In this document: positions 43,324 through 51,024 of the stretch, piece by piece
How positions within the stretch are numbered: position 1 is the stretch's first letter
How the letters are laid out: each line of letters begins with the position of its first letter
Origin: Alphaproteobacteria bacterium
Lineage (GTDB): Bacteria > Pseudomonadota > Alphaproteobacteria > JAJFIK01
NCBI GenBank assembly: GCA_021774965.1
Contig: JAJFIL010000088.1
Location: 1-51,024, forward strand
Direction: 5' to 3'
DNA length: 51,024 nt
The notes under the pieces: generated by a model
The model's input: the letters and a program-made list of their open reading frames with translations, nothing else
What the model was told of the DNA's origin: nothing
The model's database searches: none
Made by a program: the position numbers and the translations under genes

Positions 43324-43707
43324 ATGAGTTTAGATCAGGAACCTGAGTTCACAGCGGCGCAGGTAGCGCAAATGTACGGTATATCCGAGCACACCGTTCA
43401 CGCGGCTCGGAAAATCCGGCGCGAAGGTATTGCGGAACTTGTCGAAGAACTCTTCTCAGCCAAGCTCACAATCGATCAGGCAACGCAACTCCTGGAGTAC
43501 TCTCATGAGGAACAACGCGAAGCGGTACGCTGCATTCGTTCCCATGAGGTTGAGAACTACTCAAAGCTCCTGCTTCGGCATGAGCCCAAGTCTTCTCGCA
43601 TCTCTTTCATCCACGCTTGGACCAGGGTATTGAAAACAGAGTGCGAAAAGCTGATGAGCAATTTGCTCAGCACGGCGGGCCAATGGGCTAACCGCAAGTT
43701 CGACTGA
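43324..43707 (+). CDS. Small helix-turn-helix protein of unknown role
   Basis: This 127-residue protein has AAQVAQMYGISEHTVHAARKIRREGIAELVEELF at about 9-42, a helix-turn-helix followed by a helix. Its arrangement (HTH, then REGIAELVE, then IDQATQLLEYSHEEQREAV) resembles segments of ParB/KorB-like and phage-encoded DNA-binding proteins. The C-terminal half is helical with no match I know. It is AT-richer than its neighbours and lies opposite to the operon, between coaE and dnaQ, which are normally adjacent. A mobile or plasmid-related source is likely but not shown. Confidence 0.7.
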   Translation: MSLDQEPEFTAAQVAQMYGISEHTVHAARKIRREGIAELVEELFSAKLTIDQATQLLEYSHEEQREAVRCIRSHEVENYSKLLLRHEPKSSRISFIHAWTRVLKTECEKLMSNLLSTAGQWANRKFD

Positions 43708-43713
43708 GCCTGG

Positions 43714-44313
43714 CTAGTTCGCCGATTTGGCTCGGATCTCTGCAATCACTGCCCGCACCTGGCTCGCAGCTTCTTCAAAACCCTTTGAGGTGTCGATGAC
43801 AAAATCTGCGCGGGCGCGTTTATCTGCATCAGGCACCTGTTTAGCAAGGATGGCTTCGAATTTTTCGACAGACATGCCCCTCCGTTCCAGCACGCGTTTC
43901 CGCTGAAGCCCTGCCGGGGCGCTGACCACCACGACTTTGTCCACACGGGCCTCGCCGCCGGTCTCAAACAACAGCGGAATATCCAGCACCACCATATCAG
44001 CCCCGGCTTTGATCTGCTCTTCCAACCATTTCAGCTGCACCGCGCCCACCAGGGGATGAATGATGGATTCCAGCTTCTTGAACGCGGCGGGGTTGTTCAG
44101 CACTGCCGCAGAAAGGGCTGCGCGATCCACCGTGCCATCATGGATGGCTTCGGGAAAAGCCTCTCCAATGGGGCTCACCGCATCACCGTCTTTGCCATAA
44201 AGCGCATGCACGGCGGCATCTGCGTCATAGGTGGGGACACCTTCGGCTGCGAACATTCTTGCTGTTGCCGATTTACCCATGCCGATGGAACCTGTCAGGC
44301 CAACAAGGATCAT
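43714..44313 (-). CDS. coaE: Dephospho-CoA kinase
   Basis: This 199-residue kinase performs the last step of coenzyme A synthesis, phosphorylating the 3' hydroxyl of dephospho-CoA. The P-loop is [16 protein letters not shown] (5-20). The CoA-domain segment [12 protein letters not shown] and [23 protein letters not shown] are typical. The start overlaps the aroE stop by 4 nt (ATGA), placing it fourth in the ppsR-maf-aroE-coaE operon. dnaQ, which usually comes next, is now 575 nt away. Confidence 0.96.
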   Translation of the reverse strand: MILVGLTGSIGMGKSATARMFAAEGVPTYDADAAVHALYGKDGDAVSPIGEAFPEAIHDGTVDRAALSAAVLNNPAAFKKLESIIHPLVGAVQLKWLEEQIKAGADMVVLDIPLLFETGGEARVDKVVVVSAPAGLQRKRVLERRGMSVEKFEAILAKQVPDADKRARADFVIDTSKGFEEAASQVRAVIAEIRAKSAN

Positions 44314-45185
44314 GTGGATAACTCCCGCTGTCTCTGAATCAAAATCTCGCGCAATTCATCCGTAACCTGAGGATCAACTCCGAACCAGGCCCTGAACGCG
44401 GGCCGGGCCTGATGGATCAACATGCCAAGCCCGTCAACTGTTCGGCATCCGTTCGCTTTTGCGTTCTTCAAAAGTTCTGTTTGCAACGGCGCATAGACAC
44501 AGTCGGTCACAACGACGTCTGTGGATAAGCGATCCAAATCCAGGCTGAGCGCGGGCTGTGCGGCCATTCCTAATGAGGTTGTGTTGACCAGTAATTTTAC
44601 ATCCTCTAGGGCCAGAGAACGTTCCGACCACGGAACAATATGGATGTCTCCCTTGGCACAGATTTCCAACTGCTCTTTGAGCGCTTCAGCTTTGCTCTGT
44701 GTACGGTTTGTTATCCACAGCTTGGCACCCTCTTGAAGCAAGGCATAGGCAACAGCCTTCGTTGTCCCCCCCGCACCCAGAAGACACACATTCGTGTCTT
44801 TCAGATCAATTCCGGGCACGCCGGCTTTCAAGTTCTCCACAAAGCCAAAGCCATCGGTGTTGCGCCCTTCAAGCGACCCATCCTGGCGCACGATAATCAA
44901 ATTGACTGCGCTTAAAGCGGCGGCCGTGGCGTCCAGGTGATCCATGGCCTGAGCTGCAAATTCCTTGTGCGGCACGGTCACATTCGCACCGCAAAACCCC
45001 CGCGCGCCCAAGGTCTGAAGGGATTCACCCAGACGATGAGGTTCTGTGGGCAAAAGCTCGTAGGAGCCCTCAAGATCATATTTCTTGAGCCAATAGGTGT
45101 GAAGCGCCGGAGAGAGGGAATGGGCCACCGGCCAGCCTATGACCCCCGCCTTTGTCGCGCTCTTTGTTTGGGGGTTTACGCTCAT
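44310..45185 (-). CDS. aroE: Shikimate dehydrogenase
   Basis: This 291-residue NADP-dependent enzyme reduces 3-dehydroshikimate in the aromatic amino acid pathway. It has the substrate-binding [17 protein letters not shown] and the catalytic Lys and Asn region [30 protein letters not shown] is the dinucleotide-binding loop, and NRTQSKAE contacts the NADP phosphate. It overlaps maf and coaE by 4 nt at each end. Confidence 0.96.
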   Translation of the reverse strand: MSVNPQTKSATKAGVIGWPVAHSLSPALHTYWLKKYDLEGSYELLPTEPHRLGESLQTLGARGFCGANVTVPHKEFAAQAMDHLDATAAALSAVNLIIVRQDGSLEGRNTDGFGFVENLKAGVPGIDLKDTNVCLLGAGGTTKAVAYALLQEGAKLWITNRTQSKAEALKEQLEICAKGDIHIVPWSERSLALEDVKLLVNTTSLGMAAQPALSLDLDRLSTDVVVTDCVYAPLQTELLKNAKANGCRTVDGLGMLIHQARPAFRAWFGVDPQVTDELREILIQRQRELST

Positions 45186-45808
45186 GACAACAGCATGTCC
45201 CCTTCGCGCAAGACGTCCAGCAACGGCAAAAGCGGCAGACCGAGAATGGTGAAATAGTCCCCATCGATTTTGGAGAACAATTGCGCCCCCCGCCCCTCAA
45301 GCCTGTAAGCGCCTACGCTTTGAAGCAGAACCTCGCCTTCGCTGGCGACGTATTCCTCCAGGAAATAAGGGGAGAACTCGCGCATGGTCAGCCGTGCCGC
45401 ATCAGATCCGCGCCAAACGCAGGCCCCATTGTGGGCAAGCGCCACGGCGGAGATCAGCTCATGGGTCTGACCCCGTAGTTTTTGCAGATGCTGTCCGGCT
45501 TCTGCCATGTCTTTGGGTTTTTCAAATATCTCATGGCCCAGCACCAGGAGCTGATCGGCACCGATCACCAGCGCGTCTGGGTTTTGCCGGGAGATAGTTG
45601 TTGCCTTGAACTCAGCCAAACTGGCGGCGATTTCGGATACCGGTGCCCCTTCGTGAGCCAGATGATCCCGCAACGCAGCTTCATCAACATGGGCGGGTTG
45701 GACAGAAAAGCTAAGCCCTGCGTTTTCCAGCATGGTTTTTCGCGCCGGGCTGGCCGAGGCGAGGATAAGGTTTATTTCGCCTGATGGCTCGTCGTTGCTC
45801 TCACTCAT
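45182..45808 (-). CDS. maf: Maf/YhdE-family nucleotide pyrophosphatase
   Basis: This 208-residue protein is of the Maf/Ham1-like superfamily, a house-cleaning enzyme that hydrolyses dTTP, UTP or modified nucleotides. It shows LILASASPARKTMLENAGLSF, the conserved acidic site VIGADQLLV, and KIDGDYFTILGLPLLPLLDVLRE near the C-terminus. Which nucleotide it prefers cannot be told here. Its start overlaps the ppsR stop by 4 nt (ATGA). Confidence 0.93.
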   Translation of the reverse strand: MSESNDEPSGEINLILASASPARKTMLENAGLSFSVQPAHVDEAALRDHLAHEGAPVSEIAASLAEFKATTISRQNPDALVIGADQLLVLGHEIFEKPKDMAEAGQHLQKLRGQTHELISAVALAHNGACVWRGSDAARLTMREFSPYFLEEYVASEGEVLLQSVGAYRLEGRGAQLFSKIDGDYFTILGLPLLPLLDVLREGDMLLS

Positions 45809-46662
45809 GAAGCATCTTCTTCCGACGGTCGGCTGCGATAATCCTGCAGCAGGTTCAACACCGAAGCTGCTGTTTCCTCGATAGAGCGCCGGGAGACATC
45901 GATCACCGGCCAGCCTGCGCGGGTGAAAATCCGCCGTGCTTCGACAACCTCGCGCTTGACCAGATCAGGGTCTGTATAATCCGTTTCCGAGGTTTCATTG
46001 AGTGAGAGCAATCTATTGCGGCGGATATTCACCAGCTGATCAGCAGAAACCGTAAGTCCAACGACCAATGGCGCGCGCAGGATCTCAATTTCCTCCAGCG
46101 GCGTTATCCCGGGCACCAGCGGCACATTGGCCGCTTTCACCCCGCGATTGGCAAGGTAGATACAGGTTGGTGTCTTCGAGGTCCGGCTGACCCCGACGAG
46201 CACCACGTCCGCTGCTTCCAATCCGTCTGTGTTCTGCCCATCATCGTGAGCCATGGTGTAGTTCAAAGCGTCAATGCGATCAAAATAGGCCTGATCCATC
46301 TGGTGCTGACCTGCGGTGCGATGGGTCTGTTTTGCGTCCAGGAATTTTGCAAGTTCTCTGAGTACTGAATCAAGAACCGGTACGCACGGCATGTTCATTT
46401 CCCGGCAGCGGCTTTCAAGCCGTTCCCGCAAGTCCTCATTCATCATTGTAAAAAGAACGATGCCTGGCACTTCTTCAATATCAGCAAGCGCTCGTTCTAA
46501 TTGGCGGCTGGTTCTTATAAGCGCATAGATGTGCTCGATAGGATTGGCGTGTTCGAACTGAACACAGGCAGCCTTTGCCACAGAGGCAAGCGTCTCACCC
46601 GTTGCATCTGAGATAAGATGTACATGGAATTGACCGCCAGGAATTTGAATATCTGTGTTCAT
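45805..46662 (-). CDS. ppsR: PpsR/PDRP-type kinase-pyrophosphorylase
   Basis: This 285-residue bifunctional enzyme phosphorylates and dephosphorylates a Thr in phosphoenolpyruvate synthase or pyruvate phosphate dikinase, using ADP as donor. The ATP-type loop is VLVGVSRTSKTPTCIYLA, and FHVHLISDATGETLAS opens the domain. The ATG at 46662 begins the family N-terminus; the frame opens at 46710. It is the first gene of the operon and the left border of the origin candidate. The first gene left of the origin in the Caulobacter genome belongs to this family. Confidence 0.93.
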   Translation of the reverse strand: MNTDIQIPGGQFHVHLISDATGETLASVAKAACVQFEHANPIEHIYALIRTSRQLERALADIEEVPGIVLFTMMNEDLRERLESRCREMNMPCVPVLDSVLRELAKFLDAKQTHRTAGQHQMDQAYFDRIDALNYTMAHDDGQNTDGLEAADVVLVGVSRTSKTPTCIYLANRGVKAANVPLVPGITPLEEIEILRAPLVVGLTVSADQLVNIRRNRLLSLNETSETDYTDPDLVKREVVEARRIFTRAGWPVIDVSRRSIEETAASVLNLLQDYRSRPSEEDAS

Positions 46663-47057
46663 GGATAAGTTTGTGAATAACCCGGGGGCAAATGTCCAGC
46701 TTCTCCACACTTTTGGACTAAATCAGACTTATGAACGGCGCGGGTTGAGTTTTATCCGCCTAATTCACTTATTCACCGGGCCTGGCCCAAATCCATTCTT
46801 TGAACGATAGAACAGGAGTAACTTTTATTCCTCCGATCCATGCGGCATTTGTCCACAATGAAAAGATTTGAAGATAGGCTTAGAACTCAAAAGCTTAGGA
46901 GCTCTGAAACAAATTTAATCCCCCTATGGGGAAAATCAGCGAAGCAATGTAAAAAGCTTTTGTTGGGTGGGGAAAACTGGGCTGATAACATTTAATCCCC
47001 GTTATCCCCCGTACCAACAACAACTATAAGATTCTATAGGAATATGAGGATATAAGA
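46663..47057. other. Candidate chromosomal replication origin (Caulobacter type)
   Basis: This 395-nt gap between ppsR and hemE has no gene and is AT-rich compared with its flanks, the more so from 46849 to 47057. DnaA-box-like 9-mers with one mismatch to TTATCCACA are TTGTCCACA (46849-46857), TTCTCCACA (46701-46709) and, on the minus strand, TTATTCACA (46680-46672). Weaker ones with two mismatches are TTATCCGCC (46752-46760), TTATTCACC (46769-46777) and TTATCCCCC (47002-47010). Transcription runs away on both sides. TTAATCCCCGTTATC near 46991 is close to, but not, a full CtrA site. Confidence 0.65.
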
Positions 47058-48122
47058 TTGGTGAGTTCACAGAGCCTAAACAAAGACCAATCTCAGAAGC
47101 GTCTATTGAAGACCTTGAGAGGGGAAGTCGTTGATCGTCCTCCCATATGGCTTATGCGTCAGGCGGGTCGGTATCTTCCAGAATATCGTAAGACACGGAA
47201 ACAAGCTCGAGATTTTCTCGATCTTTGCTATACGCCTGATCTTGCCGTTGAAGTAACGCTTCAGCCTCTTCGTCGTTTTGATCTGGATGCAGCAATCTTG
47301 TTTGCAGATATTTTACTCATCCCTGATGCCTTGGGACAGAACGTTGCCTTCAAAGAGGGCGAAGGCCCGGTTTTAGAGCCTGTAACGAGCGCAGAAGAGC
47401 TACAAGCCCTCAAGCTGGATAATGTGGCAACGCACCTTGCGCCGATCATGGAAACGCTCCGTGGGCTTTCTAAGGCACTGCCAAGCCATGTGACGTTGAT
47501 CGGGTTTGCGGGAAGTCCCTGGACGGTGGCAACCTACATGGTCAACGGACGAGGTAGTCCAGATCAACGAGCGACGCGAATTTTTGCGCACAAAGATTCC
47601 GTTGGTTTTCAGGCGCTGATTGATTTGGTAACGGATGCAACGATTTCCTATCTGCGAGCGCAGATCGATGCAGGCGCCGAAGTCATTCAACTGTTTGATA
47701 GCTGGGCAGCGCACATGCCTGATCCTCAGTTCAAACGCTGGTCTATCGAGCCCACCGCCAGAATTGTAGCCGCGTTGAATGAAAGCCATCCAGGCGTGCC
47801 GGTGATAGGTTTTCCAAGAGGGGCGGGAGCTGGGGCGCTGCGCTATGTGGCAGAAACCGGAATTAATGCTGTGGGGCTGGATACGGGCGTACCGCTAGAA
47901 TGGGCGCGCGATGAGCTGCAAAGCAAATTGCCGGTGCAAGGCAATCTTGATCCATTCGCTCTTGTGGCTGGCGGAGATGCTTTGCGCGATGAGACGGAGC
48001 GTCAGCTAAAAACTCTCGGCAATGGCTCACATATATTCAACCTCGGCCACGGGATTGTGCCGGAGACACCGCCGGAGCATGTAGGAGCTCTGGTTGATCA
48101 AGTCACCAGCTGGCGGAGGTAA
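47058..48122 (+). CDS. hemE: Uroporphyrinogen decarboxylase
   Basis: This 354-residue enzyme removes four carboxyl groups from uroporphyrinogen III to form coproporphyrinogen III. Family marks are RPPIWLMRQAGRYLPEYR near the N-terminus, FADILLIPDALG, GFAGSPWTVATYM and FPRGAGAG, plus NLDPFALVAGG near the end. The start is TTG at 47058 or GTG at 47061, with GAGGA 7 or 10 nt upstream. It borders the origin candidate and begins the hemE-hemH-hemJ operon. Confidence 0.96.
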   Translation: MVSSQSLNKDQSQKRLLKTLRGEVVDRPPIWLMRQAGRYLPEYRKTRKQARDFLDLCYTPDLAVEVTLQPLRRFDLDAAILFADILLIPDALGQNVAFKEGEGPVLEPVTSAEELQALKLDNVATHLAPIMETLRGLSKALPSHVTLIGFAGSPWTVATYMVNGRGSPDQRATRIFAHKDSVGFQALIDLVTDATISYLRAQIDAGAEVIQLFDSWAAHMPDPQFKRWSIEPTARIVAALNESHPGVPVIGFPRGAGAGALRYVAETGINAVGLDTGVPLEWARDELQSKLPVQGNLDPFALVAGGDALRDETERQLKTLGNGSHIFNLGHGIVPETPPEHVGALVDQVTSWRR

Positions 48123-48127
48123 AGGCT

Positions 48128-49237
48128 ATGGCCGCTGGACAAGGTGTTGGCAGCAAGCGCCTTGCCGTGGTGCTGTTTAATCTTGGCGGGCCCGATGGGC
48201 CGGATGCCGTGCAGCCCTTTTTGTTCAACCTCTTCAATGACAAGGCAATCATCAATGTGCCTCAGCCGTTCAGGTGGTTGCTGGCAAAGCTGATCTCCAA
48301 ACGGCGGGCGCCTGTGGCAAAGAACATTTATGCTGCGATCGGGGGCGGCTCGCCAATCGTTTCGCTGACGCAACAACAGGCAGCTGGCCTTGAGAAACTC
48401 CTGAATGAGCGAGAAGGTTGGAACGCTGAGGTTTTCACCTGCATGCGCTATTGGCACCCGCGGGCGGAACAAGTGGCCATGGACGTCGCTCTGTTTGAGC
48501 CTGATCAGGTGGTGTTACTGCCGCTTTATCCTCAGTTCTCAACCACCACCACGGGGTCGTCGCTGGCTGAATGGACCGCTATAGCCGCGAAAATAGGTCT
48601 TGATGCGCCCACCGCGCGGATTTGTTGTCATCCGGCCCAGAAAAGTTTCATCCAAGCCCATGCGAAACTGCTCAACCAAGGGCTGGCTGAGGCAGCGTCT
48701 GCCAAGATGAGCAATCCTGTCCGGGTGCTGTTTTCAGCCCACGGCCTGCCGAAAAAGATCATTGAAGCAGGGGACCCTTACCAGGCCCAAGTTGAGCAAA
48801 CCGCCAAGGCTGTTGTTGAGCAGCTTGGCGCAGAAAACCTGGACTGGCGCATTTCCTATCAAAGCAGGGTGGGCCCGATGGAATGGATTGGGCCTTCTAC
48901 CGAAGACGAAATCCGCGAAGCCGGGAGGCAAGGCAAATCGCTGGTCATTGTACCCATCGCCTTTGTGTCGGAGCATTCCGAGACACTTGTGGAGCTGGAT
49001 TTGGAATATCGGGAACTGGCGCGGGCCAGCGGTGTGCCGGTCTATGTCCGGGTGCCTGCGCTGGGGGCTCATGAGGATTATGTTACAGCCCTGGCGCAGC
49101 TTGTGGATCTGGCGCTGGAGCAGAAAAACGGGATGATTTCCAGCGACGGCGCGTCGCGTATATGTTCTTCAACATATAGTAAATGCCCCCTTCAGACAGC
49201 GGCAGCTAAGCTGGCGGCGCAACAAGGAACTTCCTGA
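48128..49237 (+). CDS. hemH: Ferrochelatase
   Basis: This 369-residue enzyme inserts Fe2+ into protoporphyrin IX. It has VVLFNLGGPDGPDAVQPFLFNLF, the catalytic His region LFSAHGLPKKIIEAGDPY, YQSRVGPMEWIGPSTED, and FVSEHSETLVELD. The C-terminal extension RICSSTYSKCPLQ holds two Cys, and CC stands in ARICCHP. Some alphaproteobacterial ferrochelatases carry a [2Fe-2S] cluster on such Cys, but this spacing differs from the human CX2CX4C, so a cluster is uncertain. GGAGG sits upstream, within the end of hemE. Confidence 0.95.
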   Translation: MAAGQGVGSKRLAVVLFNLGGPDGPDAVQPFLFNLFNDKAIINVPQPFRWLLAKLISKRRAPVAKNIYAAIGGGSPIVSLTQQQAAGLEKLLNEREGWNAEVFTCMRYWHPRAEQVAMDVALFEPDQVVLLPLYPQFSTTTTGSSLAEWTAIAAKIGLDAPTARICCHPAQKSFIQAHAKLLNQGLAEAASAKMSNPVRVLFSAHGLPKKIIEAGDPYQAQVEQTAKAVVEQLGAENLDWRISYQSRVGPMEWIGPSTEDEIREAGRQGKSLVIVPIAFVSEHSETLVELDLEYRELARASGVPVYVRVPALGAHEDYVTALAQLVDLALEQKNGMISSDGASRICSSTYSKCPLQTAAAKLAAQQGTS

Positions 49238-49238
49238 A

Positions 49239-49679
49239 ATGTACTTATGGATCAAGGCCCTGCACCTGATTTCCGTCATTGCCTGGATGGCGGGCATGCT
49301 CTATCTGCCGCGGCTTTTCATCTATCACGCGGAATGTGGTGTGGGCTCAGCCCAGGCTGAGACCTTCAAGGTCATGGAGCGTAAGCTGTTACGTATCATA
49401 ATTAACCCGGCCATGACAGCCACCTGGATCTTTGGCCTGACCATGATCTTCATGCCTGCCACGATGGGGGGCCTGGGCATTGGGGCGGGGGCCTGGCTGT
49501 GGGTTAAACTGGCGCTGGTGACCCTGCTTTCAGCCTTTCACGGCTGGCTTTCTGCCGAGCGAAAACGGTTCGAACGCGACGAAATCCGCCATGAGCCCAA
49601 GTTCTACCGCATGATCAACGAGATCCCCACCGTGATCATGATCGTGGTCGTAATTCTGGTCATCGTGAAGCCGTTTTGA
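49239..49679 (+). CDS. hemJ: HemJ-type protoporphyrinogen IX oxidase
   Basis: This 146-residue inner-membrane protein has four helices, opening MYLWIKALHLISVIAWMAGM. The conserved His and Arg residues of HemJ are present (KALHLISVIAW, LPRLFIYHAE, FHGWLSAERKRF). HemJ converts protoporphyrinogen to protoporphyrin, the step before ferrochelatase. It starts one base after the hemH stop. No hemG or hemY is visible, so this is likely the enzyme for that step. Confidence 0.93.
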   Translation: MYLWIKALHLISVIAWMAGMLYLPRLFIYHAECGVGSAQAETFKVMERKLLRIIINPAMTATWIFGLTMIFMPATMGGLGIGAGAWLWVKLALVTLLSAFHGWLSAERKRFERDEIRHEPKFYRMINEIPTVIMIVVVILVIVKPF

Positions 49680-50042
49680 GGTTTGGACTCAAGCCCAATT
49701 CAGTGTCTTTCTCAGCCCCGGGGCAGGGCTGCCCCAAATAACCCGTTGCAATTTCGGGCGTTTTGCTTATCTTCCCCCTTGGTACTGGATTGCCATGATC
49801 TGTATTTGGCATCGGTGCTTCCTTTAAGCCCTTCCTTCATGGCGTGAGGTGATGGGCTTCCAACGGCTACATATCCGGTAAAGGTTTGGTAAGCATCAGC
49901 TGCGCATGCTTTGCGTCTGATGGTTCGAAAAGAACCTCCGTATCCGGGGCGTAGTCACCCGTTTTCTCTCCTGCCAAATCGCCATTCTCAAGATCTGTTC
50001 AAGGCGCCACAGGCAGGATCATCCAATAAAATTAGTAGTGAT
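49680..50042 (+). other. Structured gap between hemJ and rho (probable rho leader)
   Basis: These 363 nt hold no gene I recognise. Hairpins seen are GGGGCAGGGCTGCCCC (49720-49735), CATCAG pairing with CTGATG (49894-49899 and 49917-49922) with a further paired core, and GGTTCGAAAAGAACC (49922-49936). The first may end the heme operon, though no T-run follows. The others could be part of a leader, as rho is often controlled by its own protein through its leader. Confidence 0.4.
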
Positions 50043-51024
50043 ATGACCATTCAAGAACTCAAGCTTCAGGAACTGAAGACAAAATCTCCCACCGACCTTC
50101 TGGAATTTGCAGAAGAGTTGGAGGTCGAGAACGCATCGACCCTGCGCAAGCAGGACATGATGTTTGCCATCCTGAAGCAACTTGCCGACCGCAGTGTCGA
50201 CATCATCGGTAGCGGCGTTTTGGAAGTGCTGCAGGACGGCTTTGGCTTTCTGCGCTCACCGGAGGCCAACTACCTGCCGGGCCCCGACGATATTTACGTC
50301 TCGCCCAGCCAGATCCGCCGCTTTTCCCTGCGCACAGGTGACACCGTCGAAGGACAAATCCGCGGCCCCAAAGATGGCGAGCGTTACTTCGCGCTGCTCA
50401 AGGTTGGCACCATCAATTTCGAAGACCCGGAAAAAGCGCGCCACAAGGTGCACTTTGACAATCTGACCCCGCTTTATCCGGACGAACGCATCAAGCTGGA
50501 AATCGAAGATCCCACGATCAAGGATCTTTCCGCCCGGGTGATCGATCTCGTTGCGCCTATGGGCAAGGGTCAGCGCGCGCTGATCGTGGCCCCGCCGCGC
50601 ACCGGTAAAACGGTCTTCTTGCAGAACATCGCCAAGTCCATCGCGGCGAACCATCCGGAATGTTATCTCATCGTGCTTCTGATCGATGAGCGCCCCGAAG
50701 AAGTGACCGACATGCAGCGCACGGTGCAAGGGGAGGTGGTTTCCTCCACGTTCGATGAACCCGCCACGCGCCACGTGCAAGTGGCTGAAATGGTGATCGA
50801 AAAAGCAAAACGTCTGGTGGAACACGGCCGTGACGTGGTGATCCTGCTGGACAGTATCACCCGCCTGGGCCGCGCCTATAACACCGTGGTGCCAAGCTCC
50901 GGCAAGGTGCTCACCGGCGGTGTGGATGCCAACGCCCTGCAGCGTCCGAAACGTTTCTTTGGTGCTGCCCGGAACATTGAAGAAGGCGGCTCACTCACCA
51001 TCATCTCCACCGCGCTGATCGAAA
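50043..51024 (+). CDS. rho: Transcription termination factor Rho, 3' end missing
   Basis: Rho is the hexameric RNA helicase that releases RNA polymerase. The window holds the first 327 codons; the gene runs off the right edge. Visible are the N-terminal helical domain ([28 protein letters not shown]), the RNA-binding cold-shock fold with [22 protein letters not shown], the Walker A loop [15 protein letters not shown], Walker [17 protein letters not shown], and [20 protein letters not shown]. The ATG at 50043 has a poor Shine-Dalgarno, but the family N-terminus fits it well. Confidence 0.97.
   Translation, partial: MTIQELKLQELKTKSPTDLLEFAEELEVENASTLRKQDMMFAILKQLADRSVDIIGSGVLEVLQDGFGFLRSPEANYLPGPDDIYVSPSQIRRFSLRTGDTVEGQIRGPKDGERYFALLKVGTINFEDPEKARHKVHFDNLTPLYPDERIKLEIEDPTIKDLSARVIDLVAPMGKGQRALIVAPPRTGKTVFLQNIAKSIAANHPECYLIVLLIDERPEEVTDMQRTVQGEVVSSTFDEPATRHVQVAEMVIEKAKRLVEHGRDVVILLDSITRLGRAYNTVVPSSGKVLTGGVDANALQRPKRFFGAARNIEEGGSLTIISTALIE

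Overview
The window is chromosomal DNA of an alphaproteobacterium. The best evidence is gene order. From right to left it reads rho, hemJ, hemH, hemE, a 395-nt AT-rich gap, then ppsR, maf, aroE, coaE, dnaQ and (divergent) secB. This is the layout that flanks the Caulobacter-type replication origin. The orders mutS-glnD-murJ-trpS, uspA-nfuA-tsaB-rimI-fur-plsC and rsmI-yraN-BON-gshB-comM are also alphaproteobacterial. The Fur protein lacks the CxxC zinc site, as the alphaproteobacterial Fur/Mur branch does. I cannot fix the order or genus from the sequence alone.

Layout. (1) 1-6.2 kb: a broken-off PlsC acyltransferase, Fur, RimI, TsaB, a RutE-like nitroreductase, NfuA, a class III adenylate cyclase, a small membrane protein, UspA and the remains of a RidA gene. 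(2) 6.2-14.4 kb: a DUF2333 membrane protein, orphan proteins, a TPR-sulfotransferase, trpS, metC and murJ. (3) 14.4-27.2 kb: glnD and mutS, malic enzyme, an OlsB-like acyltransferase, an AmpG permease and a hybrid histidine kinase. (4) 27.3-36.6 kb: comM, two small orphans (one an isolated TolA-C-like domain), an SDR enzyme, gshB, a SirB1 protein, a BON lipoprotein, yraN, rsmI and an LppC-type lipoprotein. (5) 36.6-42.4 kb: hemW, a membrane orphan, Smr, MltA, a Tim44-like protein, FxsA and SecB. (6) 42.4-51.0 kb: the origin region described above.

Strand use supports the origin call. Left of 46.7 kb, 35 of 45 genes lie on the minus strand. Right of 47.06 kb all four genes lie on the plus strand. 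Transcription therefore runs away from the gap in both directions, as for forks leaving an origin there. The ppsR-maf-aroE-coaE genes overlap by 4 nt each and form one operon. The three heme genes are tightly packed and also form an operon. mutS and glnD are 3 nt apart.

Most notable observations. (a) dnaQ, the proofreading subunit of DNA polymerase III, carries an in-frame TAG exactly between the catalytic His and Asp of its Exo III motif. It has also been cut off from its operon by an AT-rich, oppositely oriented helix-turn-helix gene. (b) Two exact TTAA-N7-TTAA sites (CtrA type) lie in intergenic DNA, upstream of the hybrid kinase and of the BON lipoprotein. (c) The 3' ends of two genes, including the stop codon, are copied a short way downstream. 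(d) Two clusters of extragenic palindromes fill intergenic gaps. No CRISPR array, prophage, insertion sequence, rRNA or tRNA gene was recognised. I found no clearly new multi-gene system.
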